This document shows positions 9,016-19,345 of a stretch of DNA of 30,336 nt, piece by piece. Source of the stretch: Polymyxa betae. Lineage: Eukaryota > Endomyxa > Phytomyxea > Plasmodiophorida > Plasmodiophoridae. Below the pieces are notes generated by a model. The model was not told where the DNA came from. It searched no databases and worked only from the letters and a program-made list of their open reading frames with translations. Made by a program: the position numbers and the translations under genes. Within the stretch, counting starts at the first letter, position 1; each line of letters opens with the position of its first letter. The DNA is taken from NCBI GenBank assembly GCA_003693705.1, contig RBZT01000501.1:1-30336 (forward strand). The letters are read 5' to 3'.

Positions 9016-9217
9016 CGACTGGATACCACTCTACCCCACCCCCATCTCTACACAACATCCCCCTGTTCTGTCCTGTCCCCTAACCCTTTGTCCTGAGCTT
9101 TCTCGTTCATGCTCACAGTTTCCGTCTATATGTTCTGCTTCCATACCAACCGACGATACCGCGCGTCCAATCTCTCTTTCTTCCTGTTGTGCTGTTTTCC
9201 CATTAGAAGCGCAATGC
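9016..9217. other. Gag-protease linker
   Basis: Low-complexity, C/T-rich sequence lies between the gag stop and the protease frame. No domain is seen. A frame change between gag (frame 1) and protease (frame 2) falls here. Confidence 0.5.
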
Positions 9218-9544
9218 ATGTTCGTCGCGCTATCCTTTTTTATCAATGGTAATATCATCGAAACCCAGGCATTGCTCAATAGTTGTTGTACTTCTTTCTT
9301 TATGGATCGCCAATTCGCCGAATCACATCACATCAAATTTGTTTCGCTGGATCATCCAATCCCAGTTCGCACAACTGAAGGGTCTCATTTACGGCATGGC
9401 GATGTTCGGGAGCGTTCCGATATGCTTCATTTACACTCAGTTCTGGGCGATGAGAAGGCGTCTTGTTATATCATCAACTGTCCGCATTCGCCGATTGTTC
9501 TTGGCATCCCGTGGCTGAAAAAACATAATCCACACATTGATTAG
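9218..9544 (+). pseudogene. Gypsy retropepsin-like protease, active site lost
   Basis: The frame shows the retropepsin pattern: FFINGNIIETQALL, then the flap-side part (IPVRTTEGSHL) and [17 protein letters not shown] at the end. The catalytic DSG/DTG triplet is NSC here (ALLNSCCTSFFMD), so the essential Asp is Asn and the Gly is Cys. It would have cut the Gag-Pol polyprotein. It ends at a TAG at 9542 just before the RT linker. Confidence 0.88.
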
Positions 9545-10600
9545 CGGAAATGTACCTTACGACCTGGATCTGTCAAAGTTATTGACAGCTCAGTACCCGA
9601 CGCTGAAGGGGGCATGGAGAAATGCGTGCAACTCCCACAAGCGTATTCGGACTATGCAGATGTCTTTGGCTAGTCTCTTATCGACACTCTTCCTCCTCGC
9701 CGTGAATACGACTGTCGAATCGACCTTGAAGACAACAAGAATCCACCATTCGGTCCGATATACTCACCGTCAGAGCCGGAGTCCCAAGCGTTGCGCGAGT
9801 TCATTGCGGAAAATTTACCAAAAAAGCTCGTTCAAGAGTCGACATCTCCGGCCGGCGCTCCCGTCCTTTTTCGTTAAGAAAAAAGACGGGTCTCTAAGGC
9901 TATGCATCAATTATCGCGGCCTGAATGCTATTACCATCCGCAACCGATACCCCTTGCCTCTAGAAAACCAGCTACTGGACCGATGACGATCTGCCCGACT
10001 CTTCACCCGAATTCACCACCGTTCAGCCTACAATCTCGTGCGCATCCCAGATGGTGATGAATTGAAGACCGCCTTTCGGACGCGTTACGGCCACTTTCAG
10101 TTCAATGTCATGCCTTTTGGCCTAACCAACGCTCCAGCTATTTTCCAACACTTTCTTAACGATATCTTCCGCCCTCTCCTCGACAATTTCGTCGTCATAT
10201 ACCTTGACGATATCCTGGTGTATTCTTCTGATCTTACAGAACATCGCGATCATGTGCGTCAATTACTATCTCTCCTCCGTCATCATAGGCTCTGCGCTAA
10301 GCTTGAACAATGCCAATTCGATACTAACTCTACTGAATTCCTAGGTAACATTGTCTCAAGCTCTGGCATCTCTTTGGACCCTAGGAAAATCTAATCCCTT
10401 CTTAATTTGCCGGTCCCCAAGAACCTAAAGCAAGTACAAGAATTCGTCGGTTTCGCGAATTACTACAGCCGATTTATTACTAATTTCTCACAAATTGTTC
10501 GACCGCTCACCAGCCTCGCCAGGAAAGGCTTTCCGTTCCGTTGGAGTGCTCAGCAGGACGAAGCTTTCCGCCAGCTGAAAAAGTCATTCACATCGGCTCC
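9545..10600 (+). pseudogene. Gypsy reverse transcriptase
   Basis: The linker and start of the domain ([20 protein letters not shown], about 9728-9790) are in one frame. A frame change near 9870 leads to [22 protein letters not shown] at 9984 follows, then the fingers/palm (FGLTNAPAIFQ) and the catalytic box IYLDDILVYS near 10199, where both Asp are present. A TAA at 10392 precedes the connection region (KQVQEFVGFANYYSRFI). It copies element RNA into DNA. Core residues survive, but at least one frameshift and two stops interrupt the reading. Confidence 0.93.
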
Positions 10601-10986
10601 AATATTGGTACATACCGATTTGTCGAAACCGCTCATCGTCGAGACAGATGCATCGCAGTTCGCCGTGGGTGCCGTCGTATCTCAGTACGACAATGAAGAA
10701 CGACTTCATCCTTGCTGTTTTTCTCTCGCTCTTTGAATAGTGCTGTGTCACGCGATAAGGAGTTGTTAGCAATTAAATGAGCTTTCGAAGAATGGCGACA
10801 TTATCTGGAAGGAGCTTCGCTTTCGGTTCAAGTGCTAACGGACCACGAAAGCCTCCGATATTTCCAGACCATGAAATCTTTATTGAACTGCCATGCACGC
10901 TGGTCCCAATTTTCTCGATTCGACTTTCAGTTCATTTATCGCCCAGGATCCCGGAACGGTAAGGCCGATGCACTGTCACGCCAGTC
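10601..10986 (+). pseudogene. Gypsy RNase H
   Basis: The first part continues the RT frame (PLIVETDASQFAVGAVVSQ, first catalytic Asp in ETDAS). It stops at TGA 10734, after which the reading moves to another frame: RDKELLAIK with an in-frame TGA near 10778, then AFEEWRHYLEG, LTDHESLRYF and GKADALSRQ. The Asp-Glu-Asp positions of the family can be followed through the breaks. It would degrade RNA in the RNA-DNA hybrid. Confidence 0.9.
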
Positions 10987-12330
10987 CGACCTGAAGCCAG
11001 ACCCTACTTCCGACAATCCCGATTCGTTGCCTGCCATGTTCCCGGCCCAATATCCGCATGTCATCAGTGCCGACATAACCATCGATGCTCGAGCGCTACC
11101 TCTCTATGAGCGGCTTCGCACCTTCACCGAAACGGATCATTACGCTCAGAATAAGATGTCCGAATTAACGAATCACGATGCCAACACGCCTTCTCGATTC
11201 TCAATTTCTGGTGGGATATTGTTGTTCGATAATCGCATCTATGTAACCGAGGGAGATCTACGCCTCCATATTCTTCAAATGACGCACGACGCACCCGCTG
11301 CTGGCCACATCGGCCACAGTCGGACTCTTGATCTCATCTCACGTTGCTATTGGTGGCCAAATCTCAGAACGTTTGTAGACCAGTTCGTCAAGAGTTGCGA
11401 TACATGTGCAAGATCGAAGGTTCCTCGCAAGAAGCCCGACGGTTTACTACAGCCCCTTCCCATTCCAGAACGTCCATTCTCTTCCATCGGCGTCGATTTT
11501 ATTGTCTATTTTCCAAACTCTGATGATTACAACAGCATCTGCGTATTCGTAGATCGCTTCACAAAAATGGGCCCCCCGTGCTCCGGTCCTCCTTCAGCAC
11601 CTTCAACTGCGCAGCTCGTCATCGATCATATCTTCTGTTTTCATGGACTTCCTGACCAGATAATTTCAGATCGCGGACCGCAATTCATCTCCAAATTGTG
11701 GACACGCGTTGTTGAATTACTCAATGTCGATGTTTCGCGTACATTCGGATATCATTGTCAGTCTAATGGGCAGACAGACCGCCTGGATCAGACCTTAGAG
11801 CAATATCTGCGATGTTATGTCAATTATCAGTAGAATGATTGGTGAAAGATGCTTCCTCACGCCGAATTCACGTACAACAATTCTGCTCATCGTCGCTAAG
11901 TCTTCTCCGTTTTTTGCTCTGTACGGCTACCATCCCATATTTGATCAGACTGTTCCTTCTGTTTCCCAAGTGCCGCGAGCCGAAGAATGTGTTCAAAATT
12001 TGAAGGATCTGCATGAGTGGCTGCGCACACAAATTCGGTCTGCACAAGTGTCATATTTTCGACACGTTAACCGGTCGTGATCGCCAGCGCCCGTCTACTC
12101 GGTTGGCGATAAGGTCTGGATGTCCGCTGAAAACGTCCGGTCTGCACGCCCTTGTGCTAAACTCGCTTCGAAACGGCTCGTCTTGTCAGTCCAAGCGCCG
12201 CAGAGCTCGAGCTTCCGGCGAATATGAAAATCCATCCTGTTTTTCATCTTCACTGTTGTATCCTTACCTCCAGAAATACTTTCTCGAACCGCATCCAACC
12301 TCCTCCAGATCCAGTTTGTATTGAAGCTGA
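10987..12330 (+). pseudogene. Gypsy integrase
   Basis: The frame from 10832 carries on to 11833. The zinc-binding part is intact (THDAPAAGHIGHS with two His, then CDTC near 11399). In the catalytic core the first Asp is in GVDFIVYF and the second in ISDRGPQF. The third acidic residue, normally the Glu in QTER, is Asp (SNGQTDRLDQ). Stops at 11831 and 11840 and a frame change near 11900 lead to the C-terminal part (SPFFALYGYHPIF, VYSVGDKVWMSAENVRS), with a TGA at 12078. It would insert the cDNA into the genome. Confidence 0.9.
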
Positions 12331-12607
12331 TCCCAGCCTGACTCCACATTTTCTCGTTCGTTCCATTCTTGATTCTCGTTAGTATCGAAATAGCCTGCAA
12401 TATCTTTTCGATTGGGTCGGCTATGGTCCCTCCGATCGTTCTTGGGAGCCAGCGTCTACGATTCGCAAGGATATTCCAGATGTGGTTGAGGCTTTTCACA
12501 AGAAATTGCCGTTGGCAGCAGGTCCTGCTTTACGTCTTCCGCGTCCTGATAATTCCAATCAGTATCGCTTCCGAGCGCCTCGCAGTCGCTCCTTTAAGAG
12601 GGGGGTA
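12331..12607 (+). pseudogene. C-terminal chromodomain of the gypsy integrase
   Basis: After ADPSLTPHFLVRSILDSR and a TAG comes the chromodomain-like core LQYLFDWVGYGP. A frame change near 12430 follows, then DRSWEPASTIRKDIPDVVEAF. The pattern of aromatic residues and W-G-Y...W-E-P fits the chromodomains of chromoviruses, which guide integration to marked chromatin. The protein end (RFRAPRSRSFKRG) runs into the polypurine tract. Confidence 0.8.
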
Positions 12608-12608
12608 A
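12596..12608 (+). promoter_or_regulatory. Polypurine tract before the 3' LTR
   Basis: A purine run (AAGAGGGGGG, then TAA) stands directly before the TGTCATG start of the 3' LTR, where plus-strand DNA synthesis of LTR retrotransposons is primed. Confidence 0.75.
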
Positions 12609-12807
12609 TGTCATGACTCATTATCCTGATCCCGACTGTGTGTCACCTGTTATTTCCCGCTGACACAATTTTCCTTCTTTTCCTATAAATTGTGACAATA
12701 TAATACATTTTTGAATCTTACGCTTTTTTAGCACATTCGACTTCACTTACTTGCTTCTATTCCGAGCTTTCTAGTTACCTTTCCGGCTTTTACGCTCGTT
12801 CCTGACG
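12609..12807 (+). repeat. Gypsy 3' LTR
   Basis: It is the second copy of the 7813-8009 LTR, about 91% identical by eye. The last base is G in place of A (CTGACG). It is followed by CCCCT, the probable target duplication. Confidence 0.92.
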
Positions 12808-13767
12808 CCCCTGCTCAGTAAGAGCAATGAATACTTCAAATGGAATCGACAAGTCCGGTTGGCCTTCGAAGCAAACGATCAATAGAAATATCTAACAGCG
12901 ACGCCAACTGCAAAATCAAAGAAGCAGGACAAGGCTGCAAAAGGATTCTCCTAAGTAGTCTCAGCGTCGTTTATCAAGACGAGGCCAAGAAAGGTGCTAA
13001 TGAAGTATGGTATTACATGGCTATCGTTGCGAGTCAACTTTCAGTCTACACAGCAACTGAAATGAGGTGTGAATTCTATGGCAAGAAATTATGACCAATT
13101 GAGGATATAATTAAATTCATCATCCGGAAAAAGGAACTGTATTTAAACGCTAACAAAAGCTCGCTCCAAACAGTGAATGATATTACTTTATCACATGCAA
13201 TAGTACTATGCACGCGGCAGCGGTTCAAAAGTTTGGTCGAAGCCTACTGCAAGTCAACCAGCATCCTATTGACGAACTGACCAATCAAATTCCAGAAGCT
13301 GAGAAAGCGAGAGTCCATAAAACACGGATTCATTCGCTCTAAGAGTTTCAACAGCTTGCGGCTATGTAACAAAATCATGCAGGAGGCGAAGCAAATTGTT
13401 GGAAACAATTCCCAACCAAAAACCAAAAATGCTGAAGGAGAAAGGAAACTCGAACGCGAAACTCGCTAATGACGCTAAAGACACTGATAAAGAAATATTT
13501 TCTGTTTATATTACCTTGTGTACTTCGGATGTGTGGATAGCTGATACAGTATGCAGCAAAACCATGACTGGAACAAAATCCAAGTGTTTCAATCCTGCCA
13601 GACGCAACCGTGATCGAGATTGTCGATAATAAAATTATGTCCTGAAGCAGAAGGCAAAATCGAACTGGCGGGACAAGTTTTGGAAACGTTATACGCACGC
13701 GCGCTTAGAAAAACACATCTGCCATCAACGATTTCAGCTCTGATGCGGGAAATCTATGATTCCGTCT
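12808..13767 (+). pseudogene. Copia copy 2, 3' part of gag and protease
   Basis: Directly after the gypsy element the frame reads copia gag (NEYFKWNRQVRLAFEAND, then a TAG). Other gag parts follow in shifted frames (LLQVNQHPIDELTNQIPEAE near 13240-13310). Near 13530 comes the protease active-site region WIADTVCSKTMTGTKSK, where DTG is DTV. Then come GKIELAGQVLE and ALRKTHLPSTISAL leading toward the pre-integrase region. The copia sequence ends at about 13767, where the reading turns abruptly into a gypsy RNase H. Many stops are present, so it is long dead. The family differs from copies 1 and 3. Confidence 0.8.
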
Positions 13768-14007
13768 AAAAAGGTCGTATTAGCTGTTATCTTTGCTTTG
13801 AAACGGTTTCATTATTATCTTTATGGCAGGCATTTTGAGCTCTTCTCTGATCATCGCGCTTTACCGTTCCTTTTCACTCAAAACGACGATTATCCTCAGT
13901 TGGCCAACTGGATCAAGACCATTCTGTCATAGAATTTCCAAATCATTCACAGACCGGGTGTTGAAAATGTTCTACCTGACACAAAAGGTGTCCGTAAAAG
14001 GCTCTGA
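13765..14007 (+). pseudogene. RNase H fragment of a second Ty3/gypsy element
   Basis: The frame reads VVLAVIFALKRFHYYLYG, FELFSDHRALPFLF, a TAG at 13930, then NFQIIHRPGVENVLPD, ending at TGA 14005. The order KK-LAVIFAL...SDH.AL...I.HRPG.EN..PD is the C-terminal half of a Ty3-type RNase H. It is not the same sequence as the RNase H at 10601-10986, so it comes from another family. No RT or integrase of this element is visible; it is a scrap joined to copia copy 2. Confidence 0.8.
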
Positions 14008-14192
14008 AAGTCTCTCAGTCGCAGACCTTCGAGACTAAAGTTCTGCCGGAGCCTCCGAATGCTGCAGCCTGCAAGTCTTAGCTAAAGATCTCTCGAACTT
14101 TTCGAAGCCCAATAAAACAACCTCCACACAGTCTCAAAGACTTTTGAATTAAGCGCTTTTCTGTAGTTCTAAGGTTTTAATGGAAATAGAAC

Positions 14193-14975
14193 TTGATCTG
14201 TTCCCAGAACAAAGTGCTGTATGTAGATTTTCAGGCAGATGGGAATTCTGGGCTTGCTCCAGGGAGTTATCCTCCTCCTAAACGCCTGAAGTTGACTGCG
14301 AGAGAAGTTGTGAATTTGGTTAAGACCAGCGTTCTACTCACAGCGCATCGAAAATTCTATGCGGAATGGTCAAATGGAAGAAAGAAAGCTGGCACACAGC
14401 TCATCCTGAAAAAGATTTGGCCGAAGGTAGCAAAATATGACGTTGTTAAGAACGAATTGATCTCAGCACTTTATTCTGTACAGATATACGCTGAATACAA
14501 GAAAGAATATCCTGATTGCACGATGAGAGAGAAGGTTCTTAAAACGAACATTCGCTCTGAAAAAGATGAGCTCAAAACCGTAGATTCTGACGATGCATCC
14601 GGCAAAGTCTCCCGCCAGCCTTCTGAGATGCTCTAAAAGATCAAGGCTGGCAATCCGCATGCCAAGCGCAACATTCTTGCGAAACAAGGAAAAATTATGA
14701 GCGAATTTTCGTCCAAAAAAGAAAACGATCGTGATGGGTCGAATAGAAGCACTCCTTCTAAAAAGGGTTCGAAAACGAAAGCCCAAACTCTGGTCGAGCA
14801 AGCAGATTCCATTTCCAAAATTAGCGAAAATTATGCCCAGGCACGCCAAGCACAAGAAACCCTCATCAAAAATCAAACGGACCTTGTTCAGCTCCAGAAA
14901 CTGAAGCAGGCTCTCGAGCTGGGTCTCCTATCACAGGAGGAGTTCAATGCCAAGGCACGAGCCTTGCTGCTTTAA
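14193..14975 (+). pseudogene. Harbinger-associated DNA-binding-like ORF, one in-frame stop
   Basis: One frame covers about 260 codons with a single TAA at 14634. The first half has a Lys/Trp-rich segment (HRKFYAEWSNGRKKAGTQLI; KKIWPKVAKY) that could bind DNA. The second half has a basic Ser/Lys stretch, a coiled coil (about 14795-14890) and a short tail LKQALELGLLSQEEFNAKA resembling SHOCT-type C-terminal ends. No ATG opens the frame; an intron acceptor (TTCCCAG at 14208) may. It ends 35 bp before the end of the opposed Harbinger transposase. Harbinger elements usually carry a second Myb/SANT-like gene that partners the transposase, which this could be; the assignment rests on position and composition. 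Confidence 0.55.
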
Positions 14976-15010
14976 CTAATAAATCTATTTTGAGCGACAT
15001 TTGCCTTCTG

Positions 15011-16173
15011 CTATGACTCAATTTCTTCATCTAAATCCCAACCAGCGTTTTCGCCAAAACCCGCCTCGAGCTGAGCACACGTATCCAAACGACGGCGTTG
15101 GAAAAAATTGGTCAAAATAGCGGCACTGCGAAACAGATAAGGAAATCTATCGCGGAACGATTCAAAGGTCTTCATGAAAATCTTCCATTTGCGTTTGAGA
15201 CCCCCTATACCCCATTCTACACCGACGCGATAACCTGCATGCATCGCGTTGAAGGCATCGATGACGTCTACGTCGCCCTCTGCAGGAATTTCTCTGCGAC
15301 CTAGGCGGCGCATAATTAACATCTCTTCGCCAACGTAGCCTGGATCGCCTAATCAGTATTCGAAGTAATCATCGCGGTGAGTTAGCAATCGCCGCCAATA
15401 CTTGTAGAGATCAGACTGCCGAAGACAATTTACGTCATGGAAGGATCCTGGGTAACCAGGATCGATTAAATGAAAACTCCCCGATGATCAATCACGACTG
15501 TGTTATTTAAGCAATACATGGATTTGCGTCCATTGTACCAGGGTCTGTCGGTATCCACGCTGGAAGGGCGCCGTATGGGAACCAGGGTGCCATCAATATA
15601 TCCTACGCAACCGTCGAATCCAGGAATTGCTTGGGCGGAGATTCTTCGTTCTGACTCAGAATGCCAACGGAGCTCATCGTGCAAGACGGCATTGATGCAC
15701 TAGGAAACAAAGACTATATCATCGCCAGTCGAGGATTTTGCCCAGTTCCATGTAAAAGCATTTAAACGCACCGTGTTATCGTGCTTCAAATATAGAACGA
15801 AGAGCAGAAGTCGTTGTTGAGGTGAGATCTTAGGTTGCCTTCCGAATACAGAGCGTGGCTGGCCGGTCGAGCGAGCAGTTCTCTCAATAATCGGACAGAC
15901 GAGACTGGATAGTTCTTCGAACTCTTTCGCTGAAAAAATTGTAATGATACGGAAGTACGAAGGTGTTCGTTGTAGCAGATTCAATTGGTCACGATCACCT
16001 TCTTCGGGGCTGACGAAATGCTGATCCTCGTTCAAAAGCTCATCATCCGTAAAAAGATTGGACGAGATCGAGGCCGCCATACAGACAGAGGTGATCGCTA
16101 TTAGATTTTCGTCCATTAACTGATCGATTATAAGTTCAACATCGCTCTTTTCGTAGCCTAGGAAAAGATCCAT
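15011..16173 (-). pseudogene. Harbinger/PIF-type DDE transposase (HARBI1-like)
   Basis: From ATG 16173 the frame gives an acidic N-terminus and a helix-turn-helix-like stretch (ISPQQRLLLFVLYLK). After a TAG at 15700 it gives GFDGCVGYIDGTLVPIRRP with the first catalytic Asp (about 15594). After a frame change near 15468 come DPGYPGSFHD with the second Asp (about 15430), a TGA near 15350, LGDPGYVGEE, and NAMHAGYRVGVEWGIGGLK with the catalytic Glu (about 15217). This is the DDE order of the DDE_Tnp_4 family, which cuts and pastes elements with 3-bp target sites. Two stops and one frameshift inactivate it. I could not find its terminal inverted repeats. Confidence 0.85.
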
Positions 16174-16599
16174 ATTTGATATTGCAAAAAATAAATCTGT
16201 GTATTCAGAGATTCTTATGTGTGACAGGGGGATCCGTCAGACCTTTGCAAAGATCAGGCACATATACGGGCAACTGCAAAGATCTGCCAGTGACAGACAG
16301 AGGTCAAAGATTTTTTCATTCGAGGGGACGAAAAATAAGATGATTCGTTGATGCAGATGGGGATATTTCCTTTTAATTGATGAGTGGCTCTCGCTTTATA
16401 GAATGACAATTTCCAGCAAAATCCATTATCTGCCAACTCGTACGGGAAGAGCTCCGACAGTTTTCAATGGTTGTTCATTCATAGGGATGTAAATCAGGAA
16501 GAAACGTCGAAGACGAATTGGAAAGTTCGTTTTCGTTGTCGAGATGGCGGTCGCCGAGTCTGTTTGCCACGGTTTCTACCAAAGTTCGTCAGCTGCTAT
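16174..16599. other. No recognisable gene
   Basis: This lies between the start of the Harbinger transposase and the degraded end of the first CACTA element. A 60-codon minus frame (16254-16436) has no motif. The outer end of both elements must lie here, but I see no clear inverted repeat. Confidence 0.35.
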
Positions 16600-19345
16600 C
16601 TTCAAGTTAAGTCAATATGCTGACGTTGCCAAAAAGCTTGTGCTGTGTTCTAGAGTGTGAAACAAGAATGATGTCGAAATCGAAGAAGAAGGCTCGAATC
16701 GGTTGATGCAATGGCTCTCGCAGACCCACTGCAATAGAAACGGGCTATCGGCGTTCGTGAAACCATCAGCGGCAATGATTTGGTGATCTTTTAGCAGTGT
16801 CGGCAAACGTTGTTAGTTTCACGAACGAAACTTTGTGTTTGTGAAAGTACTTTTCCAGATGCTCTATTGAATTCCCTATCCGCACGATATTGGTCGACGT
16901 TATCAAACATCTCTTCGTGCAACCGGGATAGTTACGATTCATTTGTGCCATTTTCTTGAACCAATGCGTCAGCATACCTATTTGCAAATCGTTGTTTTGA
17001 AAGAAATGGTGTGTTTTCCAGCGTCTTCTGCCGAAGATCCAAAGCCGCTCTGCTCTGTAATTAAACTGGTCGTGATGATCAACTCTGAAAACAGTTAGCA
17101 TCAATTGTTAAAGAGTAGCGTACAAAGCTCAAACTCAATATTATAACTTGCGCTGAGTAATTCTGCATAATATTTGTTGAATGACCACGTGTCGCATGGT
17201 TCAATTTCTGTAGCCGTCTCATGAAGCATTCCGACCAGAAGTTCCATGATGTTCCTGTCAAAGGACCTAAATCAATTAGAATATGAGGAACAGCATGAAG
17301 CATGAAATGCAGGGGCAAAGTCTACATGTTGGGGAGTTGCTGCATATGTTTTCATCGAGGTTCAACGACAGTGAAGACGCGCTTACTTCTTCCAACGAAG
17401 TCAGACTCTCGGTTATTCTTAGCTGCAAAAGCCCAAGCTGCGACTTGTTCTGAATCGAAGCAAAGCACAAAGACAGCGTACCAAAAAAACAATACATAGC
17501 TTCTTGGAATTCTCTTGCATGAGCAGTATCTTTGAAAAGACCTCGAGTCAAGAACTTGAACATGCCATGCACTAGACTATGCCATTGCGCGTTTTTAATC
17601 CAGAGCTGACTCTTGATATATGCAAAAGCTGTTCTGATCCTAATCGCCATCGTCAGTGAAAGCACCCAAATGACGTAAAGTATATTCCTTCTGGAGCCCA
17701 TAGAGTTTGTATTCGGGACGAAATCTCGCTTCGACCTTTCGGGGCCAAAGTCCAAGCAAGGTCAGAATCTTAATCGCAAACGGGTTTGAGACGATTCAAC
17801 GATCTTTCTGCTTATCGTGCTTCATTGTTAAATGCCAGCCCGCTTCCACCGCTTTCGCCATCTAAAATCTTCGACAGTCGTTCGAACCGCATTCTCCATC
17901 AATGAATAAATCCCCCATTGGTTGTTAAGAGCTCGACTGACACCAAGGTGCTGCATAGAATCTGATTTGAACTGCCATGACGGATCCCATCCTCTGTCAA
18001 GGCATTGTGTAAGGGCATCTATCCCATAATGACCCTGCCCTGGGAGCTTGTATGGGTAATTGGGATCACCTGATCTACTGTATCATACTGCTTGGCAGCA
18101 TGATGACCCTTCAGGCAGGCCGCCCCTCGATTTCGATGGATTGTCTTTTCAACATCGTACTGAGAGGATGTTTGGCCTAAAAAGATGTTAGTCTTTTGCT
18201 TCGGTATGTGACCTTGAAAACCTGATAGTACAATCTGCTCGTTCGTCCACAGCATTGGTGCAGATGATTTAGATGTTGAACCCAGGAATTTAGGAACAAG
18301 AGCTCGTTTACGCGAAGGATGATTAGCAGGAAGAAACCAGAAAGAGCCCTGTCTACATGTTCGTCGAAAGCATCTCAGCCTTCAAATGAACATATACAGG
18401 CGCCATGGATACTAGATGAGCCAGCTTTTCTCATTGTCTTTGCATAAACCGGCAATCAGCCATGCTGGTCATCAACTTGCCTTTAACCAGGACTATGGTC
18501 AGCAAAGAGATCATAGTATGATGTTTAGTCACCGTAATCAAGAAGATTGACGAAGCATCAAATATGCAAAGACCACTGTGATTGATCATGTTCAGTTCGT
18601 GTGTTACCAGTTCAAAAAATGCTTGCCTGCTAAAGTAGGAACAGCAAGTCATCAAAACAGAAGAAGGCTTACAACGGGTGAAGCTGGCAGCGTCAGGTAG
18701 GAAAAGAGGTGTGGCCAAACAGAGATTTTTGAAGAGTTTTGAACGCGCGCACCGTCAAAAGAGTGAACTAACGCTAGCACAAACGTTTCCATTCCTAATA
18801 CACTTATCAGATATCGAGTCTGGAATAGAATCAAATTGACCTTCAGATCTGGAGGAATGTTCATTTAGCGCAGCTTGATGAAACGGAATGTAATGATCAT
18901 AGAAAAGATCGCCATGGAACCAATCCGTCATTAGCTCCTCCTTTTCTTTGTTCGTGAGTACCTACTAACTAATTCGTTGATCTCTGATAATCCAGCTCTA
19001 AACAACTTAGCAAAGGCAGCAACCTCGAATCGAATCTGTAAATCAGGTCAACTGACACCAATCATCATTCTGTTGACCTGTATACCGGAAGGGATGGGCC
19101 AGGATAGGCACGACTTGGCGTTTTGCCTTGAAATACCACAAATTGGACACACGTCAGCATTTTCCAGTGACAAGACAAATATGCAATGCCCGTTGGGGCA
19201 AGATTCAAGAAAAAAGGGCTTGAATTGCGAAAGTGTCACGAAGCAGTATCGTTTTAACCTCGCTCCATGTTTTAGGAAAGCCCTTGTAAATCGAAATCGC
19301 ACGATTTGGGATAAAGTCCATATCAATATTTTTTCCATCATTTCT
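16600..19345 (-). pseudogene. CACTA element copy 1: tnp2-type transposase, N-terminus missing
   Basis: On the minus strand the parts come in tnp2 order. They are the FPKTWSEVK region; a zinc-like block CPNGHCIFVLSLE...CPICG (about 19200-19130); IQ, intron, IRFEVAAFAKLFRAG; and MTDWFHGDLFYDHYIPFH. Then come G, intron, METFVLALVHSFDGARVQN and ISVWPHLFSYLTLP; HSGLCIFDASS; and GSSSIHGACIC (about 18395). Next are GHYGIDALTQCLDRGWDPS (about 18020) and WGIYSLMENAVRTTVEDF. The last is LHFMLHAVPHILIDLGPLTG (about 17310), as in the C-terminal domain of CACTA transposases. Introns fit at 19036-19077, 18795-18840 and 18493-18532. At least four frameshifts, one in an A6 run at 19210-19215, break it. Its 5' end merges into the tandem array at 19321. 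Confidence 0.85.

Larger units (their letters stand above)
7813..12807 (+). mobile_element. Ty3/gypsy retrotransposon (chromovirus), nearly full length, degraded
   Basis: Two LTRs (7813-8009 and 12609-12807) flank gag, protease, reverse transcriptase, RNase H, integrase and a C-terminal chromodomain in the canonical Ty3 order on the plus strand. A polypurine tract precedes the 3' LTR. The flanks CCCCA (7808-7812) and CCCCT (12808-12812) fit a 5-bp target duplication with one change. Numerous stops and frameshifts affect every domain, and key protease and integrase residues are altered, so it cannot move by itself. It sits within the gag of a copia element in the same orientation. Confidence 0.95.

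Noticed and set aside
12095-12499. 134-codon minus-strand ORF
   Set aside because: It is antisense to the integrase C-terminus and chromodomain of the gypsy element, which explain the sequence better.
14463-14876. 137-codon minus-strand ORF rich in Phe and Leu
   Set aside because: It is the antisense shadow of the Lys/Glu-rich Harbinger partner ORF.
14040-16440. Terminal inverted repeats of the Harbinger unit
   Set aside because: I compared both flanks by eye and found no pair long enough to claim.
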